From positions 682,488-746,487 of the forward strand of contig VUYV01000121.1 of NCBI GenBank assembly GCA_008711295.1: a stretch of DNA of 64,000 nt, written 5' to 3'. Positions 14,190 to 24,235 of the stretch are shown piece after piece. The DNA comes from Anarhynchus alexandrinus (taxonomy: Eukaryota > Chordata > Aves > Charadriiformes > Charadriidae). The position numbers and the translations under genes are program-made. Positions within the stretch are counted from its first letter, which is position 1. The number at the start of each line of letters is the position of its first letter. A model generated the notes under the pieces. It made no database searches. It worked only from the letters and a program-made list of their open reading frames with translations, and was not told the origin of the DNA.

Positions 14190-14760
14190 GGCAAGGTCAT
14201 TACAATTAGCTCATGTATGTTTATTTGGGAAATTTAAGCATTAATACTTGCTAATTTGTACAAATTTGCATTTTTATATAAAATACTTTTCTGTGCTTCT
14301 TAAAGCTTTATTTCTTAGTAATAAAAATATGAAGGACCACTGCAATTCATAAAGACCTTGTAATATTGAGAGGAACATGTAATGCAGCAATAATAATAAT
14401 GTGCTCAATATAGAGCAACAGGGACAAATATTAGATGAAATTGAAACAATTTCAATTTCTATTGCTGGAACAAGAAATCTTTATGATCGAGAGTAATTTA
14501 GCTCAGTTTTGCACAGTATGAATAACCTACTTTGACAGGCAAATGAAATATCAATAGATTAAGTGACTATTACGAATCATCAATGAATATGCCAGGCTAG
14601 TAGATCTACTGATAATTTAGTTAATAGCATTAAAAGTTTACAAGGATGAATTAATTGCCAAGTGAGTCTTTATGTACATGGAAGAAGCATATTTAAAGTG
14701 CATTTGCAAAACCACTGAGGTGATACCAGAAATTAATATGATTACTTTTCTTTCAGATGC
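14190..14760. other. AT-rich block, possible conserved noncoding element
   Basis: A uniform, non-repetitive AT-rich stretch with many TAAT, TTAAT and octamer-like cores, for example AGTTAATAGCATT and GATGAATTAATTGCC. There is no open frame of note and no transposon signature. The texture resembles conserved noncoding elements of developmental genes. This rests on appearance only. Confidence 0.25.
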
Positions 14761-15692
14761 TTTAGATTAGGCTCTTCTCATATTGCTGGAGAAAATGGCA
14801 AATGAAAAGCCAAATGTATATAGCAACAGCACCCATAACTCACAAAGGAATAGAGGAAGCCAGAGGCCAGTGAAGAGCTATGGGAAAAAAACCAAACAAG
14901 CGATCCAGACAGGACTTTTAAATCCAAACAAGTTGATTCTCATGTATGCTCTAATATGAACAACACTTTTTGAGGATGCAGTGATATAACAGCACAGGAA
15001 TAACATATAACTTAGAATGGACTCTAAAATGAACATTTGGGAAGGCCACGTGGAAGAGAATAACAGAGTGAGACAAGTTGAAAGTATGGATGTCAGTTCA
15101 AAAAAGCAGGTCCTAAAGATGTACGAAATGCTGCACAAGCAGCAAAAAAAAAATAATAATCAAGCCATAAATGTTGAGTTGGGTAGGATTTTTTTGGGGG
15201 GATGGTGATTTCCTTTTTAAAAGAAAATATAGTTAGCCCAATATCAAAATTAGGATGACTGCAGTTCATCCTGGAGGATACATCACTGCTAGAAAGTTTG
15301 GAATAGGATAGGATACTGAAGTACTAAAACTACCAACTCCTAGAAAAGTTTGTAACTATTTATTATTACATTTAAAATAACAGCAGCATTGCTTAGCTTT
15401 TCATTTTGTGAGAGTGCGATATTTGAACTCAGTTTATTTCATCTCAATTTATAAACAATTAAAATGCTAAAATATTTTAATTTTCTGTCAGTCATTCTGG
15501 GTGGACTCCTGTAGGTTTTTAAACATTTGCTGTTTAAAGAAAATAGGTGAAAACTCTGGGGATTAAAACAGTGCCTATATGCGTAGGAGAGGCAAAAGTA
15601 AGATTAAACCCTAGTAGGTAAGTGGATACAGAGTAATGCTTGAGTATGTTCCTCCTCCTTGAAAGCAGATCATGTGTCTTCAAATATTTATT

Positions 15693-15712
15693 AAAAAAAA
15701 AAAAAAAAAAAA
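15693..15712 (+). repeat. Poly-A run of 20
   Basis: Twenty consecutive A. It could be the tail of an old retroposon, but no element is recognisable on its 5' side and no target-site duplication was seen. Confidence 0.85.
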
Positions 15713-15814
15713 GAATTCTGACAGAACTCCAATTTCCCACACCACAGGAAGAAAATGTGGAGAGGGAAGAGACATTACAGATGAAGTAATACCTACAGTC
15801 TGAGCAAAGGAGAC

Positions 15815-16180
15815 ATCTTTTCTTCGGCAACAGTGAGGAACAAGAGCACAAGTCAAATTCCGCTTTCACTTGCATTTCTCGGACCCCTCACGAACATAAG
15901 AGCACCGCAGGAAGTACAGCGAGCAAGAATTCCCCTCCGCCCGACTATTTCAGTCTGTGAAGGCCTTGAATTGTAGCCACACTAACCATCTGAGCCACAC
16001 CGAAAGCAGGACGGGGAATCTGCTCACGAAATACATGAAAGCACATTTGCTGTGTAACCGAACGTTGGCAGGCGCGAGCTGCGTTGCCTTTGCTGGTAAG
16101 ACTCATTTGTCTTCTCGGGTTATCTGCTAGAACTGCACCCCAGTACGCTTCTCTCATTTTCTCTGCTAGGAAAAACGACA
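15815..16180. promoter_or_regulatory. Intronic CpG cluster (candidate orphan CpG island)
   Basis: I count about 18 CpG in some 370 bp, including CCGCAGG, CAGCGAGC, CTCCGCCCGAC and GGCGCGAGCTGCG. The surrounding introns show about one per 100 bp. Overall GC is near 50 percent, so it is only a weak island by usual criteria. A 78-residue minus-strand open frame covers 15945-16181 but resembles nothing known. CpG retention suggests germline hypomethylation or recent insertion. Confidence 0.4.
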
Positions 16181-18343
16181 CAGTTCTTGGAATGCAAACA
16201 CAGAACTGTTTTCATTTATTTGTCTCCAATTTATAATTTACCCATCTAACTACAGCGATAATTAAGCTGGAGAATTTAATGTAAGTGTTTCCACAGGTAC
16301 CCGCTCCAATCCACTGAAATTGTACCAGAGGTTATGCAGGGAACCCGTGTCTGTAATAATGAACTTTCTGTGTTATATAGCCAAATCCTACACCCAAAAG
16401 GAAACGTATGGTGGAAATTCTCTCCCATGCTTTTATGGCAACTGTCTGCTTCCCCAGACAACTGGCGTGCTGTGCAGGCTCTACAACACAATCTGTGTCA
16501 TATCTTCATTCTGAATTCACTGTGTATTTGCAAAAAACCTGCATATATGTGATTTATCTTTCCAGGATTAGCTTGGATTTCAGCATCTGAAATCTGGTAA
16601 CTCCACAATTACTCAAAAAGGCTGCAGATTCTATATCATCTGTACACAGTTATATTTCACCCGATGCTAACTCTGGTTAAACAGGTATTAATATCACTAG
16701 CAGGAAGTTTAATTTTGATTTTGCTATATTGATAGGGCTAAAATTATACAGGACAATGAATTAATCATAGCTGCTTGTATCAGTAAAGTGTATGGAGTGC
16801 TTATAGTGTAACAGAGATATGTCATCATAAGAAACACTGACGTAAAATAGAAAAGAACAAGCTACAGGAAAGCATTTCAACTGAATACAAAAGAAGAAAA
16901 AACAATATCGAAAGGCAGTTTTTTTCTCCTTTTTAGCCTGTTGGCTAAAACGTATCAGCTTGAACTCCCCCAAAAACCAAAAAAAATTCTCATGACATAT
17001 GCTGTGCCTTATTAACTGAAGCTGACTGAGCAAAATATAATAGAATACATTAAAAAAATAAAATTAAACATATTACTATGAGAAGACAGAGGTTGAGGAC
17101 CTGTGTATGCTAGACCACTTTGAGAAAGATGCTTAATATATATTACTGTACTGAATATGTCAGGCTTGTTATTCTTTTACTAGCCACATTTCCTGGGTGG
17201 TGAATTACAGAAAATCAGCATCTAATACAATTCGCCTTCCTCGCTTCAAATCTCAGTATGTATTTTCGTGGTTTTAATTTTTTTTTCCCACTGGTATTCA
17301 AGGTTAGAAAACGCAACAGCTATGGATACAGTTTTACTTCAAAAGGGTAAAGCAAAAGTAGAATTTTCAAAGTGAAGAAAACAAAGGAATGTTGGATTTT
17401 ATGTTATCCTCGCTGATGAGCCTTCTCTGTGAATGCAGTGCATTTAGTGAAATAACAGTGCCCTCTAGTGCCTTTATTAAGCACATTGTTCAAACTTACT
17501 TTTCTTAAATAAAGCAACATACCAAAACACCACATTCAGTTTGAAGAAGATGTACAATAAAATGACTGTGTTAACTTAGTTGTCAGTTCTTAAGAGGGTT
17601 ATTTTTCCTACTCATGTCTAATTAATATACCGGGGAAGAAAAACAGATTAAATACATACATGTGTACACACACATATGCAGAAGTAGTACTTATTATTGC
17701 AACAAAACATGAAAGAATAAGGTAGATGCTTCCTCTGCAGCATCAAAAATAACGTTGGAATATTACATTGCCTCAATAAACATTGACCGTATTTACAAGA
17801 ATGGAAAAATTAGAAAGAAAATTTTGAGAATGGAGCGTGAGCCATCCAAAAAGCTTTAATTTATAAACCAAGCATTTCTGATAAAGAGGCTCTTATTGAA
17901 GATTATAACATATCAAGATACAGTTTTCACAGTCTTTCTTGCAACCCTAATAGCACTTTCAAGCGAAGCAAACATGTAAAATATCACAAAATCCAGAATA
18001 ATTACTAAGGTCAGCTCATTATCTGTGACTCAGAGGTAGTTAAAAGAAAATCCAGTAAGGAATAAGCTCTTGATGGAATATTAATATCTACTTTGAACAT
18101 CCTGGCCTTTGAAATATTAAATTTTCTTTGATTACTACGAAATTTTGGTTTTCCTAACAAGAACTTTTATAAAGAATGTTGAAATACATGATACTTTTTC
18201 ACAGAACATATTTTCTTATGCCTGATTGGGTAAGCAGTATTTAAAAAGTATACTCATACATCCTTTCAAAAAGATATTTTCCTCTGATGCAAATTAGCTT
18301 TTCAGAAGCCCACCCTTAGAACTAATACTATTACTTATTTTTA

Positions 18344-18358
18344 AATATATATATATAT
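18344..18358. repeat. (AT)n dinucleotide run
   Basis: A short perfect AT dinucleotide run of about 14 bases inside the 14.8-kb intron. Confidence 0.85.
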
Positions 18359-19126
18359 CAGTTTGGTTTATAAAAATGGATCTTAAGAACCTAGCTAGAC
18401 CTACAAAACGTATGTTTAGAGGTATAAAACAAAGTTTATCCCACCCTGCAATTGAAATGTCAAAACATTACATATTTAGGTGAGTATATGTTTATGGTTC
18501 AATACATCTGGTAACTTGTTTTTATAACTGATTCATTAGAGGACTGCCACATAAGATTGCTTTACTTATTTGATTTATTTTTTTTATGACATCAAAATAA
18601 TGCATTGTATTTTTTTTTTTACCAACAAAAAGTGGGCTTTATGTGGATTACTGAACAGAGGGGGACAGGCCAAAGTGTTCCCCAATTCTCTAAGATAGAG
18701 ATCATCGCTTCTGCAAAGCCTTTGCAGTCATACTGTAAAGCTTGCGCTGTGGTTTCTGCATGCCACTTATCTCACTTATGTTTATGTAAAAATCAAGCCT
18801 TTTTCATAGACATTTTGGAGCTCCTTTAGTCCCCCAATTATATTTTGGTATATATGGGCAACTCTGTATTCTTACCATTTCCTATTTTTTTTCCCTGTGT
18901 CATTTTCACACACTTAAAGTAGTATGTAACTGTGCAGAACTATTGCTAAGCTGGCATTGTCAGGCTAATATAAAGATGTCATCTCTTGTGATCATATTAA
19001 TTACTATCAAATAAAACATTTCATACAGTATTACAAAATTATACTGTACTTTAAGTACATGATTTATTCAGGTTATCATTCTGTAATGACCCTCACTGTA
19101 GGTTATACAGGAATTACTGTACTTAC

Positions 19127-19317
19127 TTTTGAGATCTAAATTTCTGGCTCCTGCTGTGCTCTGTGTTGTGATTTTAGTGTCAATCTTTACAGTGTGGAGA
19201 TTGTTGGTATCCCTTGATATCATCACATTATGCCACTGGTTGTCATTCAGAGGTTTATTAGAACTTCCTTTGATGAGATTTGCACCATTTCCCAAGTCAA
19301 ACACGTAGTGTAAATAC
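19127..19317 (-). CDS. NRXN1: NRXN1 exon: LNS5 core (191 nt)
   Basis: Acceptor TTTTCTCTTTTCCCAG|GTATTT, donor CTCAAAA|GTAAGTA. The first base completes the glycine of VKG, then [39 protein letters not shown] and [20 protein letters not shown] followed by LDLK. This is the middle of LNS5, with the NDNQWHNV strand equivalent to NDNEWHTV of LNS4. The exon enters in phase 2 and leaves in phase 1, complementing the preceding 382-nt exon; together they total 573 nt. Only 527 bp separates the two. Ser in TTQSTAG and Asn in RDTNN differ from human (Ile and Ser) as remembered. Confidence 0.97.
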
Positions 19318-19844
19318 CTGGGAAAAGAGAAAAAATTGGAAAAGTTTCCTTTTTCTTTACATAGCAAGGGGGCACTAATTAATATGTCCAATACTTCCTA
19401 TTTCCTTATACTCCTCAGAAGTGCTGGTAAAACTAGGAGACAATAAAGAATGCCAAATGGGGAAGCAACCTTAATTCAGAGCAATCACCATTCATTTAGA
19501 CGAATTGAGATGTAGTCCCAAGTTTCTGGAAAGTAATGAGCACTCCATATACCAACACTGGCATACATACGTAGAGAGAAAACAAGAGGAAGGCTATAAA
19601 CTAGTACTTCTTTGTAGTAAACACTATAGAAGTTATACCCATTATTTACTCTCATATTTTTCAGGCATCTAGCTTCATCTGAAAGAAAAAGTCACAATAA
19701 AGCATATGAAGTTTAACAAGAAGAAACATTCATTAATCACATACTTCCAGTCAGACAGATTTGTATCCTAAACTTTCCCTTGTATTTCTCCTGTATGTAT
19801 ATTTTGAACAGGCTTTTTTTCTCGTTATACTAATCCATACATAC
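19318..19844 (-). other. NRXN1: Short intron (527 bp) within LNS5
   Basis: The only short intron in the window. The donor is AAAAGG|GTATGT and the acceptor is a long clean pyrimidine tract ending CCCAG. It is the phase 2 intron. I see no repeat or regulatory signal in it. Confidence 0.93.
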
Positions 19845-20226
19845 CCTTTTACTAATTCAACCACAATGAAATCATTTCCATCGCCACTGTTATAAAGTAT
19901 CAATCCATCCAGAGAGGTTGTTTTGAACTGGAAAAAAAGGTGCATAGATGTATATGCTTGTAGCGTGGCCAACGCAACATAACTTGCTTTTGTTTTAAAT
20001 GTTACAGGGTCTGCTATGATGTTCCTGAATCCAAATCTTGCATTTAGCTCACAATAATCGATGTCTCCGTTTTTACATAAGTCAATGTACGCCATGCCAT
20101 TAAATGTAAGACTCTGTAGATGCCCAATGAAATTAGAAGGCACAGAAGACAGGTAGCGCCGTTCTGTTATTATTCCTGTTTCTATATTGTGGAATTCCAG
20201 CCGCGTGTGATCACCAGCCATTTGAC
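19845..20226 (-). CDS. NRXN1: NRXN1 exon: end of LNS4 and first half of LNS5 (382 nt)
   Basis: Starts GTCAAATGGCT after TTTGAAG and ends AAAAGG|GTATGT. The two first bases complete the glycine in [13 protein letters not shown]4 continues through [36 protein letters not shown] and closes near NGDIDYCE, with its two cysteines. LNS5 then begins [16 protein letters not shown] and runs through [20 protein letters not shown] and [16 protein letters not shown]. The exon enters in phase 1 and leaves in phase 2, so it cannot be skipped alone without shifting the frame. The acceptor AG is preceded by GA rather than a pyrimidine, and a more typical TTTCAG lies 34 nt upstream with a TGCTAAC branch-point-like sequence between the two (see separate entry). 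Confidence 0.97.
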
Positions 20227-20262
20227 CTTCAAATAGTAACAAGAAAACACATGTTAGCATCT
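20227..20262 (-). promoter_or_regulatory. NRXN1: Tandem acceptors with branch-point-like sequence before the 382-nt exon
   Basis: Reading toward the exon, a CCCATTTCAG acceptor-like site ends at 20261. It is followed 34 nt later by the acceptor TTTGAAG that the protein requires. Between them lies TGCTAAC (20259-20253), an excellent match to the branch-point consensus, with its branch adenosine about 28 nt before the exon. The natural reading is that this is the branch point for the downstream AG. Use of the upstream AG would insert 34 nt and meet TGA in frame. The arrangement is seen directly; its use is inferred. Confidence 0.6.
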
Positions 20263-20719
20263 GAAATGGGAAGTCAAAAAGCCCACCACGTGATTAAGCA
20301 CCTGCATCAATTTCACACTGTTTCAGAATGTGCAAGGCCAGTTCTTGGCTCCTGAGAGGATTCCTCTAAATTCGTCCAAACTTCTGGGAAACATCAGGGA
20401 GCCTTTCCACAGAGTTCAGTATGTTTGAAGCACAGTACCACAATATATCAAACCGCCAACAAAATCCCTCACTTTGGTTACACTTAACCAGACACATAGT
20501 TTTACCATAAGCAAGTGCCATTAATTAACACAACATGAAGAACACAAAGTCAAATATCAGAGCTAAAACCACAATGTTGGAGTTTCATGGAAAAGCAGCA
20601 TAACAGTTTGGGGGACATTACTCCATGTATTTTGCTTAAAAGCACATGATTTGGCAAGCGAAAGGAAGGATTCCTATTTAAGCTGTTTTGGGTACATTAA
20701 TGCTGGCCCTGCTGCAAAA

Positions 20720-20915
20720 CCCTGTGCTGTGAGGGCAGATGGAACCTTCCTTAAAAGCAAGTAGCTTTATACCATGGGGATAAACCCAGGGGAGAAGCGG
20801 GCAGAGCCTAAGAGATGGACGAAGTAGAAAGCCTGCAGCAAGGGTGTGTGCCAGCACCTTGTAATCCTGAGGGACGACCCTGTGCTGTGAGGGTGGACAG
20901 AGCCTTCCTTACAGC
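20720..20915 (+). repeat. Two imperfect copies of a ~38-bp motif
   Basis: Copies at 20720-20758 and 20878-20915 both start CCCTGTGCTGTGAGGG and share a CCTTCCTTA block, with differences between. They are 158 bp apart. The stretch between is less AT-rich than its surroundings and includes GGGCAGAGCC, which echoes GGACAGAGCC of the second copy. The family is unknown. Confidence 0.7.
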
Positions 20916-21435
20916 TACCTTCGAGTCTTTCTTTGTCACACACAGGTTCCTGCACAGCAGAAAGCCTGAAATTTGCTGACTGTATAGCCAATCTGAAGGA
21001 AAGGATCAACATTACCAGGGTACACTGCGTACAGATCAGGTAAGTTTTTAAGCTGGTTATTAAATACCTTTCCCAGCACATCCAAATTATATCCACTGAA
21101 GAGTCCCCTTCTCTAGCGGAGCTATTTCCCCCTGCCCCACGCTTATTTTAAAGAAGTAGGGCAGTACTATCACAGGGCTGATTCATGGTCACATTGTGTA
21201 GGTATGATTACAAAACAGCTTTTTATTACTAATAAATTTCACAACTTAATCTACCTTTTGCAAACCATGGACTAGACTTCCCAGTTCCTTGGATGTTTCA
21301 TGTCTCTTGTGGAGTACAAAGAAGGTGAACAGAAGATCCAGCCAAGCTGGAATAAATCCTGGCATAAAACTGCTCTATAATACAAGTTCCCACAGTTGCA
21401 GTGCAAAGGTGTTGACAGACCCAGTTCCCTCCGTC

Positions 21436-21795
21436 CTTCCTTTGCGGCCTTTCAGTACCTAAAGGGGGCCTACAGGAGAGCTGGGGAAGGACTTTTTACT
21501 AGGGCATGTAGTGACAGGACAAGGGGGAATGGCTTCAAACTGGAAGAGGGCAGGTTTAGATTGAACATTAGGAAGAAGTTTTTCACTTTGAGGGTGGTGA
21601 GGCACTGGAACAGGTTGCCCAGAGAGGTTGTTGAGTCCCCATCCCTGGAGGTGTTCAAGGCCAGGCTGGACGTGGCCTTGGGCAACCTGGTCTAGTGGGA
21701 GGTGTCCCTGCCTATGGCAGGGGGGTTGGAACTCGATGATCTTCAAGGTCCTTTCCAACCTAAACCATTCTAGGATTCTAGGATTCTATGATTCC
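21436..21795 (+). mobile_element. CR1 LINE 3' end with octamer tail
   Basis: Typical CR1 3' end on the plus strand, antisense to NRXN1. It reads from the TTTGCGGCCTTTCAGTACC region to GGCAGGGGGGTTGGAACTC and ends in octamer units ATTCTAGG, ATTCTAGG, ATTCTATG, ATTC. The reading frame still shows GNGFKLEEGRFRLNIRKKF and RHWNRLPREVVESPSLEVFK, the C-terminal end of the element's reverse-transcriptase ORF, up to a stop near 21695. It is 5'-truncated. This is the best preserved transposon here and the main evidence that the genome is avian. Confidence 0.95.
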
Positions 21796-22770
21796 CTGAA
21801 CATACTATTCCAAGTGGAGAGCGTGAGTTCTGAGCCAGCTTGGATATGTTCAGTGGTGCTGCAGAAAGGCCTGAGGCCGGCTTAGGCAGCTGTACCTTCA
21901 TAGGTTTTATAAGCAAGTGTCTGCGTACGTGTGCGTGAACAGCAAAAGGATAAGGGCAAGATGAACGTAGGCATTTGGGTTTTGCCGAGGGAGATGGATT
22001 CACAAACAGGTTAAGAGTCACAGCACTGAGATACAAATGCAAGTATCAGTGAAGTTACAGTGAGAATAGGTCTACAAGCTTTAAAACAATTAAAAGGAAA
22101 ACAAAAAAGAAAATTGCTCTAATAATTTATGATAAATATTGACAAGCAGCTTGCTTAGCTTCAGGATGCATTCTGACCTAACTCTACTGATGTCACTGAA
22201 CACCATCAGCATCTGGGATCTGCAGTCATACGGGCTGAGCACTGCAAGAGGCACCTTAATCCCCAAGGACAGTCTTCTTGACATCCTTGTTTCTAAACAT
22301 CAGTTCTGAAGATACCACTTCTCCCGATGTATTAGCAAAAGTGGGTTCTTCCTTGCAGTAATGAGCCAGGGAGTTGTCTTGAAAAATGCCAAATCTGTAA
22401 GTTTCTGCAAGGCTGAGGGCTGTATATTGGATCACAGCCAGAGAGCTGAAGATCATGTTTTAGAGGAGGAACATTATGTATTCCAGTCCTATATCACTTC
22501 AGATGGCATTGCATAAATGTCATGGCAAAAATCCACTGAGATTTGGCCTGTAGCACAGTATCCGCACTACATTCACTAACTTAAATGTATTTATTTCTTG
22601 TGCATAGTAAGAAAAAAGTTCCAGAATCTGGGCTCACATCCCAAATCTCCCTCTAACATTTCAGTTGTACAAACATGCTAAGAGGACTTGAGATTTCACA
22701 TAATGCTCCATGGTATTTGCAATTACAGCAATGAAGAAAAAGAGACTGCAGTTTGTGTTTACAAGGTGGG

Positions 22771-22814
22771 ATTTTTGGCTTTTTTTTTTTGGTTTTTTTT
22801 TGTTTTGTTTTTTT
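22771..22814 (+). repeat. T/G-rich low-complexity tract
   Basis: T runs interrupted by GG and single G. The transcript strand is therefore A-rich with C interruptions. Confidence 0.85.
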
Positions 22815-22890
22815 AACTTATCAGGTTGGTGCACAAAATGCATTACCTGTTGCAAGGCTATGGAAGACAGAAAAGGCCAAGGGAAATTCT

Positions 22891-22926
22891 GTTCATAACC
22901 ATAAGGATGGTTATGTTCATAACCAT
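22891..22926 (+). repeat. 24-bp direct repeat containing a perfect 9-bp hairpin
   Basis: GTTCATAACCAT occurs at 22891-22902 and again at 22915-22926. Within the first unit, CATAACCAT and ATGGTTATG form a perfect inverted repeat (22894-22902 and 22907-22915) around an AAGG loop. No function is recognised. Confidence 0.75.
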
Positions 22927-24059
22927 ACCATAAAGGTATCCTTCCCATTATCCAACTGTAGTAACCTCCTTCAGTCCACTTATTTTCTATACATTTCCAG
23001 AAAACAAAGCGCATCAGGGCTGGGAGTATTTAAACTTTTCCTAGGATGAGTAAAATTTTCAAAACCACCTGTGTGACTTCAAATTAAAGCTATTTATGAT
23101 TCTGAAAGACATTATTTACCCATGCACAAATTAGGCATTTGTCAAAGATAACTAAGCTCAGTACATGGGTGAACAGGTGATATTTCATAATCTGTATAAA
23201 ATGGAAAGTGAGGCTGAATTATTTAATGGCTTCCCATCCAGCTTAATCTTTCTGGATCTGGTGGTTTTTTTTTCCATATGTGACATAGGAAATGGAATAA
23301 AAAAAAGGAAAACAGTGCATTGCAGAGAGAAGCTGGAATTTTTGGGAGAAAATCCATTTTTTCCCCATGCTCGCATAAGATTATAATAACCTTTCACATG
23401 AATAACTACCGAGTTTCATTTTAACCACATTTGTGATTGTTGGGACATCTGAAGAAATGTTCCAAGCAGTTTAGAGCAAGAGCATTCCAATCCAATATCG
23501 AAACTCTTCCACTACCCCTTTAGGAAATTCGAAGCTACTACACATTAAATTGCATCGTGTACGTTTGACTTTCTACCAGACGGGAGCGAAAACTTAAGCT
23601 CACGAAGGCTTTTGGCAACACACAGTGCTGCATGGCAATAAAGATTCTCCATGTAGAAAATGTAATATTCCTGGAACTAACAGCAGGTTTCCTGTGTTGT
23701 CAGACTTTCAAGTTCCCTCTAGCTCCTCGCATGCCATTTCCCTGCTCATCGATGGAAAAGGCCACAGATGGGCCACACAGTTTCCTGCAGGGAGTTTAGG
23801 AAGACATTTTTCCCTCCCGAATGCTGGGATGACTTTCTCCTCTTGGATGCAGAACATTAAACATCTGTGGATTATGCAACTGTAGGCAACTTCCAGCTTG
23901 AAGAACTGAGAGGGATTTTGAGTCAACCGTCCAGCTTCCGATAACAGGTACTGGCACGTGGAAAGAACACAAGCGTTGTACCAGAAAGTTGGACCGACAG
24001 GCAAGACTTCTGCATGATTAGGAGGCAACTGAAGAGAAAAGACTCACTGGCTTTAACAG

Positions 24060-24235
24060 CCAGAATTGGAAGGGACCTACAATGAACATCTTGTCCAACT
24101 GCCTGACCAATTCACAGCTGACCAAAAGTTAAAGCTTGTTATTAAGGGAATTGTCCAAATGCCTCAAACACCGGCAGGCTTGGGATATCGACCACCTCCC
24201 GAGGGAGGCTGTTGCAGTGTCTCAGCTATCTGCTG
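24060..24235 (-). mobile_element. Degraded CR1 fragment, inverted
   Basis: Plus-strand phrases TTGGAAGGGACCTACAATG, CTTGTCCAACTGCCTGACC and GACCACCTCCCGAGGGAGGC match the reverse complement of a CR1 3' region. The octamer tail is lost and the copy is clearly more diverged than the two above. The ends are approximate. Confidence 0.75.

Larger units (their letters stand above)
4290..19126 (-). other. NRXN1: Intron of 14.8 kb within LNS5
   Basis: Non-coding intron with standard GT-AG ends (donor GTAAGTA at 19126, acceptor AACAG at 4290). It contains an inverted CR1 3' end (9290-9638), two CpG clusters (about 13265-13385 and 15815-16180), an AT-rich block that may be conserved (14190-14760), a 20-base poly-A run (15693-15712) and an (AT)n run (18344-18358). 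Several short open frames on both strands have no family resemblance. Nothing else was recognised. Confidence 0.85.

Noticed and set aside
1..19126. Beta-neurexin promoter and first exon in these introns
   Set aside because: By known gene structure it lies just before the LNS6 exon, after EGF3, which is outside the window. No beta-specific leader was seen.
21396..21695. 99-codon plus-strand frame as a gene
   Set aside because: It is the C-terminal end of the CR1 reverse transcriptase in a truncated copy.
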